Origin: Clostridia bacterium | GTDB lineage: Bacteria; Bacillota; Clostridia; Oscillospirales; CAG-272 | Assembly: GCA_017502135.1 (NCBI GenBank) | Contig: JAFVVP010000007.1 | Coordinates: 124,001 to 188,000 of the forward strand | Length of the DNA: 64,000 nt | Direction of reading: 5' to 3' | Made by a program: the position numbers and the translations under genes | The notes under the pieces: generated by a model | The model's input: only the letters and a program-made list of their open reading frames with translations | Told to the model about the DNA's origin: nothing | Database searches by the model: none | Part shown: piece by piece, positions 45,495 through 56,306 of the stretch | How positions within the stretch are numbered: the stretch's first letter is position 1 | How the letters are laid out: the number at the start of each line of letters is the position of its first letter

Positions 45495-45524
45495 ATGCTG
45501 CCCCCTTCTCACCATTTGATGTTT

Positions 45525-45553
45525 ATTATACAGCATACTTTTTACAATCTCAA
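45525..45553 (-). promoter_or_regulatory. Promoter of the DUF5685-dnaJ operon
   Basis: On the minus strand TTGAGA (45548-45553), a 17-base spacer and TATAAT (45525-45530). Confidence 0.78.
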
Positions 45554-45649
45554 GGGATTACCATGGACAAACTGTAAACTCTTTGTGGAAAAAATGATTA
45601 CGAACATTGAGGAGTGCGATAAAAATCGGCGCATTTCCGAAAAAAAGTA

Positions 45650-45678
45650 TTGACAAACCGAAATGCGTGTGGTATTAT
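45650..45678 (+). promoter_or_regulatory. Promoter of the tRNA Gly-Arg-His operon
   Basis: TTGACA (45650-45655), a 17-base spacer and TATTAT (45673-45678), about 27 bases before the first tRNA. Confidence 0.85.
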
Positions 45679-45704
45679 ATTTAGGCGAGTTAAAAAACGC
45701 CTAT

Positions 45705-45778
45705 GCGGGTGTAGTTCAGTGGTAGAATTCCAGCCTTCCAAGCTGGTTATGTGGGTTCGATTCCCATCACCCGCTCCA
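45705..45778 (+). tRNA. tRNA-Gly (TCC)
   Basis: Acceptor GCGGGTG / CACCCGC, anticodon loop CTTCCAA giving TCC, T-loop GGTTCGATTCC, encoded CCA. Confidence 0.96.
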
Positions 45779-45809
45779 GTACTTTCGTATACGGGCGGCG
45801 CGCACTTTT

Positions 45810-45886
<77 letters not shown>

Positions 45887-45889
45887 TAT

Positions 45890-45967
45890 GGTGGATGTAG
45901 CTCAGTTGGTTAGAGCGCCAGGTTGTGGCCCTGGAGGTCGTGGGTTCGACTCCCATCATTCACCCCA
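45890..45967 (+). tRNA. tRNA-His (GTG)
   Basis: Anticodon loop TTGTGGC giving GTG. The extra 5' G at 45890 that defines tRNA-His pairs with the discriminator C; acceptor GTGGATG / CATTCAC and encoded CCA. Confidence 0.95.
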
Positions 45968-45983
45968 TGCGTTTTTCGCAGAA

Positions 45984-46013
45984 AGCACACACGCGTTGCG
46001 TGTGTGCTTTTTT
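45984..46013 (+). terminator. Terminator of the tRNA operon
   Basis: Perfect stem AGCACACACGC / GCGTGTGTGCT with loop GTT, followed by TTTTTTC. Confidence 0.88.
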
Positions 46014-46069
46014 CATTTTCCTATTGTTTTCACCGTCAAGAGCATTTCGGCCAAACGATATCTTTTCTC

Positions 46070-46098
46070 TTGAAAAAAATTTACTGCTATGGTATACT
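46070..46098 (+). promoter_or_regulatory. Promoter of mrnC
   Basis: TTGAAA (46070-46075), a 17-base spacer and TATACT (46093-46098). Confidence 0.78.
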
Positions 46099-46131
46099 GA
46101 TGGCAGATTGGCAGAAATACGGAGGGAAAAC

Positions 46132-46518
46132 ATGAGCGAGTATTTGACGAAAGGGGATGCCGCAGCTGTCAGTGCTGCCCAGCTTGCGTATCTCGGGGAT
46201 GCGGTGCTTGAGGTTTTGGTGCGTCGTCGGCTCATTGGCGAAAGCCACAGAAAACCGAGCGAAGAAGCGCTTTCGTACGTAACGGCTGCCGCGCAGAGCG
46301 ATGCCGCCGAGCGCATTCTCCCGCTTCTGACTGAACACGAGGATGCGGCGTATCGGAGAGGCAGAAATTGCGTCCACGCCAATGTCCCGAAGAAGGCGAC
46401 TATGGCACAGTATCGTCGCGCTACAGGCTTTGAAGCACTGTTCGGCTATCTCCATCTGATCGGTGACACGGCGCGTATCGAAGTTTTGTTTGAAATGGCA
46501 TATCCCACGGAAAAATAA
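46132..46518 (+). CDS. mrnC: Mini-ribonuclease III
   Basis: 128 residues. RNase III-type catalytic domain without a dsRNA-binding domain: QLAYLGDAVLEVLVRRRL, then YRRGRNCVHANVPKKA and RATGFEALFGYLHL. It matures 23S rRNA in Bacillota. ATG 46132 has GGAGGG upstream. In most Bacillota mrnC is followed by rlmB and rae1/yacP; here it stands alone after the tRNA operon, while the Rae1-type domain appears fused to a GTPase at 22.2-24.8 kb. Confidence 0.94.
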   Translation: MSEYLTKGDAAAVSAAQLAYLGDAVLEVLVRRRLIGESHRKPSEEALSYVTAAAQSDAAERILPLLTEHEDAAYRRGRNCVHANVPKKATMAQYRRATGFEALFGYLHLIGDTARIEVLFEMAYPTEK

Positions 46519-46592
46519 TGCGAAGATCTGTGCTCAATTATCTATTGGGCGGATATAATGAGTAGTGACGATTACAAAATGGGGAGGGTCTT

Positions 46593-46973
46593 ATGGAATT
46601 TACGGATAAAGTAAATGAGTTCACCAAGAAGGTCTCCGACAAGGCAAACGACCTTATCGAAATGGGGAAACTGACAGCGAAGATCCATGGAGAAACGGCG
46701 GACGTTGATGCGCTTAAAAAGAAGATTGGCGAGGTCTGTTTCGGCAAGTACAGATCGGGCGATCCGCTTGATCCCGAGGTGGAAAAGCTTTGTGCCGCGA
46801 TTGAAAAGCATAAACGGAACATCGCTGAGAATGAGCGAAAGAGGGAGCGTCTTAGGAAAAGCGATCCAAAGACGGTCGATCCTGCGGCAAACGGAGTTTG
46901 CCCCTATTGCGGCGAGAAGATCGCAAAGAACGGTAAATTCTGCCCACACTGCGGCGAAAAAATGGGTGAATAA
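46593..46973 (+). CDS. Small coiled-coil zinc-ribbon protein
   Basis: 126 residues. Helical N-terminal two thirds, highly charged (FTKKVSDKANDLIEMGKLTA, ENERKRERLRKSD), then a zinc ribbon with two CxxC knuckles (CPYCGEKI, CPHCGEKM) at the C-terminus. Soluble and probably dimeric. Common in clostridia without a known function. GGGGAGGG before the ATG; strong terminator after it. Confidence 0.82.
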   Translation: MEFTDKVNEFTKKVSDKANDLIEMGKLTAKIHGETADVDALKKKIGEVCFGKYRSGDPLDPEVEKLCAAIEKHKRNIAENERKRERLRKSDPKTVDPAANGVCPYCGEKIAKNGKFCPHCGEKMGE

Positions 46974-46977
46974 AAAA

Positions 46978-47006
46978 AGAGGATGCTCTCCGAGCATCCT
47001 CTTTTT

Positions 47007-47008
<2 letters not shown>
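46978..47008 (+). terminator. Bidirectional terminator between zinc-ribbon gene and obg
   Basis: Perfect 11-bp stem AGAGGATGCTC / GAGCATCCTCT with loop TCC, flanked by A7 and T7. Confidence 0.92.
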
Positions 47009-49536
<2,528 letters not shown>

Positions 49537-49582
49537 ATGCGTTTACCGCCTTTCAAAAGCCAAAGTTTTTTGTATAAATAAC

Positions 49583-49611
49583 AGTATACCATATTTTTCT
49601 GCGGATTGCAA
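49583..49611 (-). promoter_or_regulatory. Promoter of the aminotransferase-obg operon
   Basis: On the minus strand TTGCAA (49606-49611), a 17-base spacer and TATACT (49583-49588). Confidence 0.75.
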
Positions 49612-49687
49612 CAGTGCAAACTGTGAATTATAATTTGTACAGAAGAAGAAAGTTTTTCGAAAAAAGACGATTTTTGCGCACAACTAC

Positions 49688-49716
49688 TTGATTTTTTTTG
49701 GACTATGTATTAAAAT
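49688..49716 (+). promoter_or_regulatory. Promoter of pfkA
   Basis: TTGATT (49688-49693), a 17-base spacer and TAAAAT (49711-49716) in a very AT-rich stretch. Confidence 0.6.
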
Positions 49717-49769
49717 AATGCATTATAGTGAATGATATTTACACGACAACGAAGGAGTTCAGGGAGTAT

Positions 49770-50834
49770 ATGGAAAAGAAGTTCAGAAAAATCGGCGTAC
49801 TTACCTCCGGCGGCGATGCGCCCGGCATGAATGCCGCAGTCCGTGCCGTTACCCGTGCGGCTTTGGCACGCGGTGTGGAAGTAATGGGGATTTACGGCGG
49901 TTACAGCGGCCTTATTAACGATAAGATGATCGAACTGAAGGCACGGAGCGTTTCCAATATCATCAACCGCGGCGGTACGTTTTTGTATTCCGATCGCTGT
50001 GATGAGTTCAAAACCGAAGAGGGTATGCAGAAAGCCATCGAAACGTGCAAAAAGCACGGGATCGACGGTATCGTTGCGATCGGCGGCGACGGCACGTTCC
50101 GCGGTGCGACCGATCTGTCCGTCCGCGGCATTCCCACGATCGGTATTCCCGCAACGATTGATAACGATATTACCGCAACGGAGAACTCCATTGGATTTGA
50201 TACGGCAATGAACACGGTTCTTGCCGCTTGCGACCGCCTTCGCGATACGTGCGAGTCTCACGCTCGCTGTAATGTAGTGGAGGTCATGGGACGCGGCGCC
50301 GGCGATATTGCGCTCAATACCGCAATGGCACTCGGTGCTGTAGCTGTCGTTATTCCCGAAGTTGCCTTTGACGAGGCCGCCTGCATGGAGAAGATCCGCC
50401 GTCTGCGTGCGGACGGAAAGCGGAGTTTCCTTGTGATTGTATCCGAGGGTGTTGAGAACTTCTCCGAGGGACTCGCCAAGCGCATTCAGGCTGAGACGGG
50501 CGTTGAGACCAAATATGCTTGCCTTGCGCACACCGTGCGCGGCGGTGATCCGACGCTTTCCGACCGCGTGTTCGCTACTAAACTGGGCGTGGCTGCTGTT
50601 GAGCGTCTTCTGGCAGGGGAAAGCAATCTCGTGCTCTGCCAACAGAAGAGCGAGATCGTAGCTGTCGATATCGTTTATTCCCAGTGCCTCGACCGTTACT
50701 ACAAGGGTACCTTGAAGGACGGCATGCTCGAGAAATTCTCCGATGCTGAGAAGGCTGAGATGGAGAAGGCGATCGCGGAGAAGAAAGAGGAATTCCGTAA
50801 GTATTACAGAATGATCAACGATATCGCGCAGTAA
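49770..50834 (+). CDS. pfkA: ATP-dependent 6-phosphofructokinase
   Basis: 354 residues. Commits fructose-6-phosphate to glycolysis. KIGVLTSGGDAPGMNAAVRA, IGGDGTFRGA (Gly-Asp-Gly with the Gly of ATP-type enzymes), IPATIDNDI with the catalytic Asp, VEVMGRGAGDIAL, and C-terminal HTVRGGDPTLSDR. About 30 residues longer than E. coli PfkA because of a Glu/Lys-rich helical tail. ATG 49770 gives the canonical start; GGGAG lies 5 bases before it. Confidence 0.95.
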   Translation: MEKKFRKIGVLTSGGDAPGMNAAVRAVTRAALARGVEVMGIYGGYSGLINDKMIELKARSVSNIINRGGTFLYSDRCDEFKTEEGMQKAIETCKKHGIDGIVAIGGDGTFRGATDLSVRGIPTIGIPATIDNDITATENSIGFDTAMNTVLAACDRLRDTCESHARCNVVEVMGRGAGDIALNTAMALGAVAVVIPEVAFDEAACMEKIRRLRADGKRSFLVIVSEGVENFSEGLAKRIQAETGVETKYACLAHTVRGGDPTLSDRVFATKLGVAAVERLLAGESNLVLCQQKSEIVAVDIVYSQCLDRYYKGTLKDGMLEKFSDAEKAEMEKAIAEKKEEFRKYYRMINDIAQ

Positions 50835-50857
50835 TCTGAAATCTTTTGAACGGACAG

Positions 50858-50890
50858 CGTCCCGAAGTGTTGTGCTTCGGGGCGTTTTTT
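50858..50890 (+). terminator. Terminator of pfkA
   Basis: Stem CGTCCCGAAG / CTTCGGGGCG with a 7-base loop and T6. Confidence 0.87.
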
Positions 50891-50912
50891 CTCCTTTTCG
50901 GGGGCTTTCGTG

Positions 50913-50941
50913 TTGACAATTTGGCATATTTGGGATATAAT
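50913..50941 (+). promoter_or_regulatory. Promoter of sufC-sufB
   Basis: Consensus TTGACA (50913-50918), a 17-base spacer and TATAAT (50936-50941). Confidence 0.88.
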
Positions 50942-50946
50942 AATAT

Positions 50947-50979
50947 GATAAAGCGAAAGCGACTTCGGCTCGCTTTATC
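50947..50979 (+). promoter_or_regulatory. 5' leader hairpin of sufC
   Basis: Perfect 10-bp inverted repeat GATAAAGCGA / TCGCTTTATC enclosing 13 bases, at the predicted transcript start. It is not followed by a T-run, so not a terminator. It could stabilise the mRNA 5' end or be a protein-binding site; nothing in the sequence decides. Confidence 0.5.
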
Positions 50980-51005
50980 AAATCTGTAATTCATGGAGGA
51001 GAACT

Positions 51006-51740
51006 ATGCTGGAACTCATAAACGTCGGCTTCAACGTCGGCGGTGAGAAGGAAATACTGCGCGGCATCAACCTTACGATCGACGACAGATTCGTTGCCAT
51101 CACGGGACCGAACGGCGGCGGTAAATCCACTCTCGCAAAAATTATAGCCGGCATTTATCAGCCTACCTCCGGCAAAATTTTGCTGGACGGTGTGGATATA
51201 ACAAACAAATCAATCACGGAGAGAGCGAGGCTTGGCATCAGCTACGCTTTCCAGCAGCCCGTTCGCTTCAAGGGACTTCGTGTGAAAGATCTTTTGAGCC
51301 TGGCAGCAGGAAAGAAAACGAATGTGGATGCGGCGTGTGCGCTCCTTTCCGAGGTGGGTCTCTGCGCGCGCGATTATATTGACCGTGAACTGAACGCCAG
51401 CCTCTCCGGCGGTGAACTCAAGCGCATCGAGATCGCGATGATCCTCGCACGCGGCACGAAACTGTCCATTTTTGACGAGCCGGAGGCCGGCATTGATCTT
51501 TGGAGTTTCCAAAACCTCATCCGCGTGTTTGAAAAAATGCATGAGGAAACGAAGGGCAATATTCTCATTATCAGCCATCAGGAGCGAATCCTTAATATTG
51601 CCGATACGATCGTGGTCATAAAGAACGGTGAACTTGCCGCTGTGGGTCCGCGTACGGAACTTCTTCCGGGGCTTCTCGCCGGTACGGAGAGCGGCACGTG
51701 CAGTGTCCTTGCCGATAAAGTAGAGGGGGTACGTGCGTAA
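51006..51740 (+). CDS. sufC: SUF Fe-S assembly ATPase SufC
   Basis: A 244-residue ABC-type ATPase that powers the SufB-type scaffold. Walker A GPNGGGKSTLAKII, Q-loop FQQPVRFKG, signature SLSGGELKRIEIAMILA, Walker B LSIFDEPEAGIDLW and His-switch ISHQER. The Leu/Glu pattern is that of SufC rather than of a transporter. Its stop overlaps the sufB start by one base. Confidence 0.94.
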   Translation: MLELINVGFNVGGEKEILRGINLTIDDRFVAITGPNGGGKSTLAKIIAGIYQPTSGKILLDGVDITNKSITERARLGISYAFQQPVRFKGLRVKDLLSLAAGKKTNVDAACALLSEVGLCARDYIDRELNASLSGGELKRIEIAMILARGTKLSIFDEPEAGIDLWSFQNLIRVFEKMHEETKGNILIISHQERILNIADTIVVIKNGELAAVGPRTELLPGLLAGTESGTCSVLADKVEGVRA

Positions 51741-52657
51741 TGGATGCAATCAAACAGCGTCTTCTCAAAGAAGTAGCCGAGCTCGATTCCTTGCCAGTCG
51801 GCGCGTACAACATCCGCGAAAACGGAAAAGCAGGCGGACGGCAGACTACCGCCAATATTGATATTCAAACGAAAACGGACAAGCCGGGCATCGATATCAT
51901 TATCAAGCCGGGCACCAAGAACGAAAGCGTCCATATCCCCGTTGTCCTGAGCGAATCGGGACTCAAAGACATGGTGTACAACGATTTCTTCATCGGCGAG
52001 GATGCCGACGTGGTCATCATTGCCGGCTGCGGTATCCATAACGCCGGCTGCGGAGATTCCGCGCACGACGGTATCCATACGTTCCATCTCGCGAAGAATG
52101 CACGCCTCCGCTACGTGGAGAAGCATTACGGCGAGGGCGAGGGCAGCGGCAAGCGCCTTATGAACCCGACGACGGTAGTGCATCTCGCCGAGGGCGCGCA
52201 TATGGAAATGGAAACGACGCAGATCGGCGGTATCGACGATACCACGCGTATAACCAACGGCGATCTCGAGGCGGGTGCCTCTCTCGTTGTTCGAGAGAAG
52301 ATCATGACCGTAGGCGATCAGCACGCCGTAACCGATTTCACCGTAGATATGAACGGCGAAGGCTCCTCCGTGAACGTGATCTCGCGCAGTGTCGCAAAAG
52401 AGAACAGCCGTCAGGAGTTCGTGAGCAGAATCAACGGCAATACCGCTTGCGCCGGGCACACCGAATGCGACGCGATCATTATGGACGATGCGTGCGTGCT
52501 CGCCAGCCCTCAGATCACGGCGAATCACGTGGATGCATCTCTCATCCACGAGGCGGCGATCGGTAAGATTGCGGGTGAGCAGCTTATCAAGCTTATGACG
52601 CTCGGACTCACTGAGAGAGAAGCCGAAGAGCAGATCGTAAACGGATTTTTGGCATAA
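51740..52657 (+). CDS. sufB: Short SufB/SufD-family Fe-S scaffold
   Basis: 305 residues, shorter than E. coli SufB (about 495). The SufBD beta-helix core is recognisable: KNESVHIPVVLSESG, DVVIIAGCGIHNAGCGDSAH, HTECDAIIMDDACVLASPQI, DASLIHEAAIGKIAGEQL and the C-terminal MTLGLTEREAEEQIVNGFL. The Cys, Glu and His residues could ligate the cluster. The pair sufC-sufB with no SufD, SufS or SufU matches the minimal, ancestral SUF arrangement of anaerobic archaea and clostridia. Confidence 0.9.
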   Translation: MDAIKQRLLKEVAELDSLPVGAYNIRENGKAGGRQTTANIDIQTKTDKPGIDIIIKPGTKNESVHIPVVLSESGLKDMVYNDFFIGEDADVVIIAGCGIHNAGCGDSAHDGIHTFHLAKNARLRYVEKHYGEGEGSGKRLMNPTTVVHLAEGAHMEMETTQIGGIDDTTRITNGDLEAGASLVVREKIMTVGDQHAVTDFTVDMNGEGSSVNVISRSVAKENSRQEFVSRINGNTACAGHTECDAIIMDDACVLASPQITANHVDASLIHEAAIGKIAGEQLIKLMTLGLTEREAEEQIVNGFLA

Positions 52658-52716
52658 TTTTAAGGCCGGGCAGTGGACAACCCATTGTCCGGCAAATCTT
52701 TGAAAGGAGAGCGGAA

Positions 52717-54861
52717 ATGATTCTCATCATTGCGGAAAAGCCGTCACTGGCGCGCAACATTGCTGACGGTATCGCGGCAGGCGGCAGTGTGCGTATGTCC
52801 CGCCGCGACGGCTATATCGAGGGCGGCGGGTATCTCGTTACCTGGGCATTCGGTCATCTCTTCTCTCTGTGCGATATTGAAACGTACCGCCCGAATCCTG
52901 ACGGAAACCGCTGGTCGGTCAAAAATATCCCTTGCTTTCCAGAGGAGTTCCGCTTTGAGCTTCGGAAAAATCCGGATGGCTCCCGGGATGCGGGGATCGT
53001 AAAGCAGTTTGATATAATCCGCACGCTCTGCAACCGCCCGGACGTGGACAAAATTGTAAACGCTGGCGATGCGGACAGAGAGGGGGAGATCATTGTCCGT
53101 CTCTGCATCCGCCACGCACTGGAAAGTCCGAAGGCACTCTATCGGCTCTGGCTGCCGGATCAGACACCGGAAACGGTGGCGGAAGCACTGTCGGGAATGA
53201 AGCCGGAGACGGAGTACGAGAATTTAGCCAACGAGGGCTATGCCCGTACCTATATTGACTGGCTCTACGGCGTCAATCTCACCCGATACGCCACGCTGAA
53301 AACGGGAACGCTTCTGCGCGTCGGGCGCGTGATCGTGCCGATCGTCCGCGCGATCTACGACAGAGATATGGCGATTCGCAATTTCACGCCCGAGCCGTAC
53401 TTTGCCGTTGTCAGCCGCGCCCGGACGAACGGCGAGAATGTAGAACTCACGAGCAAGCAGAAATTTGATAAACATCACAAAGCCGATGCCGAACGGCTCT
53501 CTGCCCGATACAATGCGGCGAAAACGGTCGTTACGTCCGTGAAGCACAAAAAAGATAAGATGGCGCCGGGCAAACTGTACTCGCTTTCGAAACTCCAGAA
53601 CGTCCTCAGTAAGAAGTACAAAATGTCCATGACGGAATCGCTCGAGATCGTCCAGGGGCTCTATGAGAAAGGGTATCTGACCTATCCCCGCACCAACTCC
53701 GAGTATCTTGCCACCGCCGAGAAGGATAAGATCAGAAAGATCATCGATGGGGCGGTAAAAATCGGTTATCCGCTCGTTTTCAAGGACGGAAAGAATATTT
53801 TTGACGATTCGAAAATTGAATCGCACTCCGCGCTCACACCCACGTACAAGATTCCAGATAAGAGCCACCTCACCGAAAAAGAGATGCAGGTTTACTCCAC
53901 CGTATTCCGCCGCTTTGCCGCGGTCTTCTGTCGGGAGGATTGCCTCGTTGATAAAACGGAGATCAAGATCGCCGTTATGGAAGGCGAGACGGTTCTTGAG
54001 GAGTTCACGCTCCGCGGAACGGTGATTCTCGAACACGGTTGGATGAAGTACGACGATACCGCGCAAAAGGATAAGATCCTGCCGCCGCTCGGGAAGGGCG
54101 ATATTCTTACAACCGATTTTAAGCCTGTCGAAAAAGAGACGAGTCCGCCAAAGCATTACACGATTGAAACGCTCAACAATTATCTCAAAAATCCGTTCCG
54201 CGAAGAAAAGGCGGCTGCCGATAAAGCCGAGCGGGCGGAGGATGAGGCAGATGACAGGGAAGAATACCGCGCGATGCTTGAGGGATTGGAACTTGGCACG
54301 GAAGCGACGCGAACGGGCATTATAGACAACGCCCGAAAATCCGGGTACATTGAACTGAAGAAAGACGTATATACGATTTTGCCGGACGGCGAATTTCTCA
54401 TTGAATCCCTCTCGCAGATGGGAATAGGTATGGATAAGTACAAAACCGCCGAGGTCGGGCGTGCTTTAAAGCGTGTGTTCCGCGGCGAATCTACCGTGCG
54501 CGACAGCGTGGCGATCGCCGAGGCGGAGATCTCTGCCGTGTTTCAGAAAAAGGATGTGCGATCTGCCGAAGATACGGATACCGGCTATTTCGGTGATATC
54601 GTGGGCAAATGTCCCCTTTGCGGTATGGACGTCCGCCGCACGCGCCGCGGATACGGATGCGCCGGATACAAAGAAAACGGCTGTAAGTTCAACATTTTCT
54701 CGCCGATCTGTGCGCGTGTGATTCCCAAAGCGAGCGTGGAGCAGCTTCTGCGCGACGGACGTACCGATACAATCAGCGGTTTTGTGTCGAAACGGACGGG
54801 GAATAAATTCGACGCTCGCCTAAAACTCGAAGGCGATCGCGCTGTGTTTGATTTTTCATAA
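52717..54861 (+). CDS. topB: Type IA DNA topoisomerase (topoisomerase III)
   Basis: 714 residues. Toprim domain with IIAEKPSLARNIA and NAGDADREGEIIVR (acidic Mg-binding residues), active-site region YLTYPRTNSEYL with the catalytic Tyr, and a C-terminal zinc ribbon (CPLCGMDVRRTRRGYGC). Length and architecture fit TopB, which decatenates DNA. It may be a chromosomal housekeeping copy or of mobile-element origin; GC and neighbours look native. AAAGGAG lies before the ATG. Confidence 0.93.
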   Translation: MILIIAEKPSLARNIADGIAAGGSVRMSRRDGYIEGGGYLVTWAFGHLFSLCDIETYRPNPDGNRWSVKNIPCFPEEFRFELRKNPDGSRDAGIVKQFDIIRTLCNRPDVDKIVNAGDADREGEIIVRLCIRHALESPKALYRLWLPDQTPETVAEALSGMKPETEYENLANEGYARTYIDWLYGVNLTRYATLKTGTLLRVGRVIVPIVRAIYDRDMAIRNFTPEPYFAVVSRARTNGENVELTSKQKFDKHHKADAERLSARYNAAKTVVTSVKHKKDKMAPGKLYSLSKLQNVLSKKYKMSMTESLEIVQGLYEKGYLTYPRTNSEYLATAEKDKIRKIIDGAVKIGYPLVFKDGKNIFDDSKIESHSALTPTYKIPDKSHLTEKEMQVYSTVFRRFAAVFCREDCLVDKTEIKIAVMEGETVLEEFTLRGTVILEHGWMKYDDTAQKDKILPPLGKGDILTTDFKPVEKETSPPKHYTIETLNNYLKNPFREEKAAADKAERAEDEADDREEYRAMLEGLELGTEATRTGIIDNARKSGYIELKKDVYTILPDGEFLIESLSQMGIGMDKYKTAEVGRALKRVFRGESTVRDSVAIAEAEISAVFQKKDVRSAEDTDTGYFGDIVGKCPLCGMDVRRTRRGYGCAGYKENGCKFNIFSPICARVIPKASVEQLLRDGRTDTISGFVSKRTGNKFDARLKLEGDRAVFDFS

Positions 54862-54864
54862 AAA

Positions 54865-54897
54865 GAGCCGATGCTTTAGCATCGGCTCTCAATTTTT
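54865..54897 (+). terminator. Terminator between convergent topB and serS
   Basis: Perfect 10-bp stem GAGCCGATGC / GCATCGGCTC with loop TTTA, followed by T-rich sequence on plus and TTTT on minus. Confidence 0.85.
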
Positions 54898-56184
54898 TCA
54901 TTTTTTGGGAATCAGTTTTTCCGTGCCGCCCATGTAGGGACGGAGGGCAACGGGGATATTCACGGATCCGTCGGCGTTCAGGTTGTTTTCGAGGAACGCG
55001 ATCAGCATACGCGGCGGTGCTACGACGGTATTGTTCAGCGTGTGTGCAAGATACTTGCCGTCCTCACCGTTTACGCGGATTCTGAGGCGGCGTGCCTGCG
55101 CTTCACCGAGGTTCGAGCAGCTGCCGACTTCAAAATACTTCTTCTGACGAGGAGACCATGCTTCTACATCGCAGGATTTAACTTTGAGATCCGCAAGGTC
55201 GCCCGAGCAGCATTCGAGCGTGCGTACGGGGATATCCAGCGAACGGAACAGATCGACGGTGTTCTGCCACAGCTTGTCGTACCATATCATGGAATCCTCC
55301 GGCTTGCAGACGACGATCATTTCCTGCTTTTCAAACTGGTGGATGCGGTATACGCCGCGCTCCTCGATGCCGTGCGCGCCTTTCTCCTTGCGGAAGCAGG
55401 GAGAGTAGCTTGTCAGCGTGTAGGGAAGTTCTGCTTCGGGGATGATCTGATCGATAAACTTGCCGATCATGGAGTGCTCACTCGTGCCGATGAGGAAGAG
55501 ATCCTCGCCCTCGATCTTGTACATCATGGCTTCCATTTCCGCGAAACTCATAACGCCCGTTACGACGTCGGAGCGGATCATAAACGGCGGGATGCAGTAC
55601 GTGAAGCCGCGTTCGATCATGAAATCGCGTGCGTAGGAGATAACGGCGGAGTGCACGCGCGCGATATCACCCATGAGGTAGTAGAAGCCGTTGCCTGCAA
55701 CGCGGCGTGCGGATTCAAGGTCAATACCTGCGAAACGCTCCATGATGTCCGTGTGGTAGGGAATCTCGAAATCCGGAACGACGGGCTCACCGTACTTCTG
55801 GATCTCGACGTTTTCGCTGTCGTCCTTGCCGATCGGAACGGAGGGATCAATGATGTTCGGGATGATCATCATGATCTTCTTGATCTTTTCATCCAGTTCC
55901 TTCTCGAGTGCCTCGTCCTCGGCGAGCTTGTTGGCGTTCTCGGTAACGAGACGCTTCATTTCTTCCGCTTCCTCGCGCTTGCCCTGCGCCATGAGAGCAC
56001 CGATCTGTTTTGAATATTTGTTGCGGCTGCCGCGCAGCTCGTCCGCCTCGCGGATCACACGGCGGCGCTCGGTGTCAAGTTCAATCACCTCGTCCACGAG
56101 GGGCAGCTTCTGATCCTGGAATTTGTTTTTGATATTCTGCTTTACGATTTCGGGATTTTCTCTCAGAAATTTAATGTCGAGCAT
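54898..56184 (-). CDS. serS: Seryl-tRNA synthetase
   Basis: 428 residues. N-terminal tRNA-binding coiled coil (about 30-100), then the class II core: motif 2 region SPCFRKEKGAHGIEERGVYR, HQFEKQEMIVV, and motif 3 LNNTVVAPPRMLIAFLE. Normal length. GGAGG lies 9 bases before ATG 56184. No T-box leader is present because the predicted transcript start is only about 30 bases upstream. Confidence 0.96.
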   Translation of the reverse strand: MLDIKFLRENPEIVKQNIKNKFQDQKLPLVDEVIELDTERRRVIREADELRGSRNKYSKQIGALMAQGKREEAEEMKRLVTENANKLAEDEALEKELDEKIKKIMMIIPNIIDPSVPIGKDDSENVEIQKYGEPVVPDFEIPYHTDIMERFAGIDLESARRVAGNGFYYLMGDIARVHSAVISYARDFMIERGFTYCIPPFMIRSDVVTGVMSFAEMEAMMYKIEGEDLFLIGTSEHSMIGKFIDQIIPEAELPYTLTSYSPCFRKEKGAHGIEERGVYRIHQFEKQEMIVVCKPEDSMIWYDKLWQNTVDLFRSLDIPVRTLECCSGDLADLKVKSCDVEAWSPRQKKYFEVGSCSNLGEAQARRLRIRVNGEDGKYLAHTLNNTVVAPPRMLIAFLENNLNADGSVNIPVALRPYMGGTEKLIPKK

Positions 56185-56204
56185 GGGTCCATGCCTCCTA
56201 ATAT

Positions 56205-56248
56205 CGGTATAATACTGTTATTATACCGCTTTACAGGGAAAAATGCAA
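56205..56248 (-). promoter_or_regulatory. Promoter of serS with a palindrome over the -10 box
   Basis: On the minus strand TTGCAT (56243-56248), a 17-base spacer and TATAAT (56220-56225). A perfect 9-bp inverted repeat CGGTATAAT-N6-ATTATACCG (56205-56228) covers the -10 and start region, so a dimeric regulator could bind here. Confidence 0.75.
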
Positions 56249-56268
56249 GGGAAATATAAAAAAAGAAA

Positions 56269-56299
56269 AGAATCGGATGCCTTTTGTGCATCCGATTCT
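56269..56299 (-). terminator. Terminator of clpB
   Basis: Perfect 12-bp stem AGAATCGGATGC / GCATCCGATTCT with a 7-base loop, T-rich on the minus strand. Confidence 0.88.
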
Positions 56300-56306
56300 G
56301 CTTGAT

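Noticed and set aside
49710..50981. 423-codon open frame antisense to pfkA
   Set aside because: It lies wholly opposite a clear pfkA, has low-complexity codon-shadow composition and no ribosome binding site.
56185..56268. T-box riboswitch before serS
   Set aside because: Predicted transcript start is about 30 bases from the ATG; no specifier loop or antiterminator.
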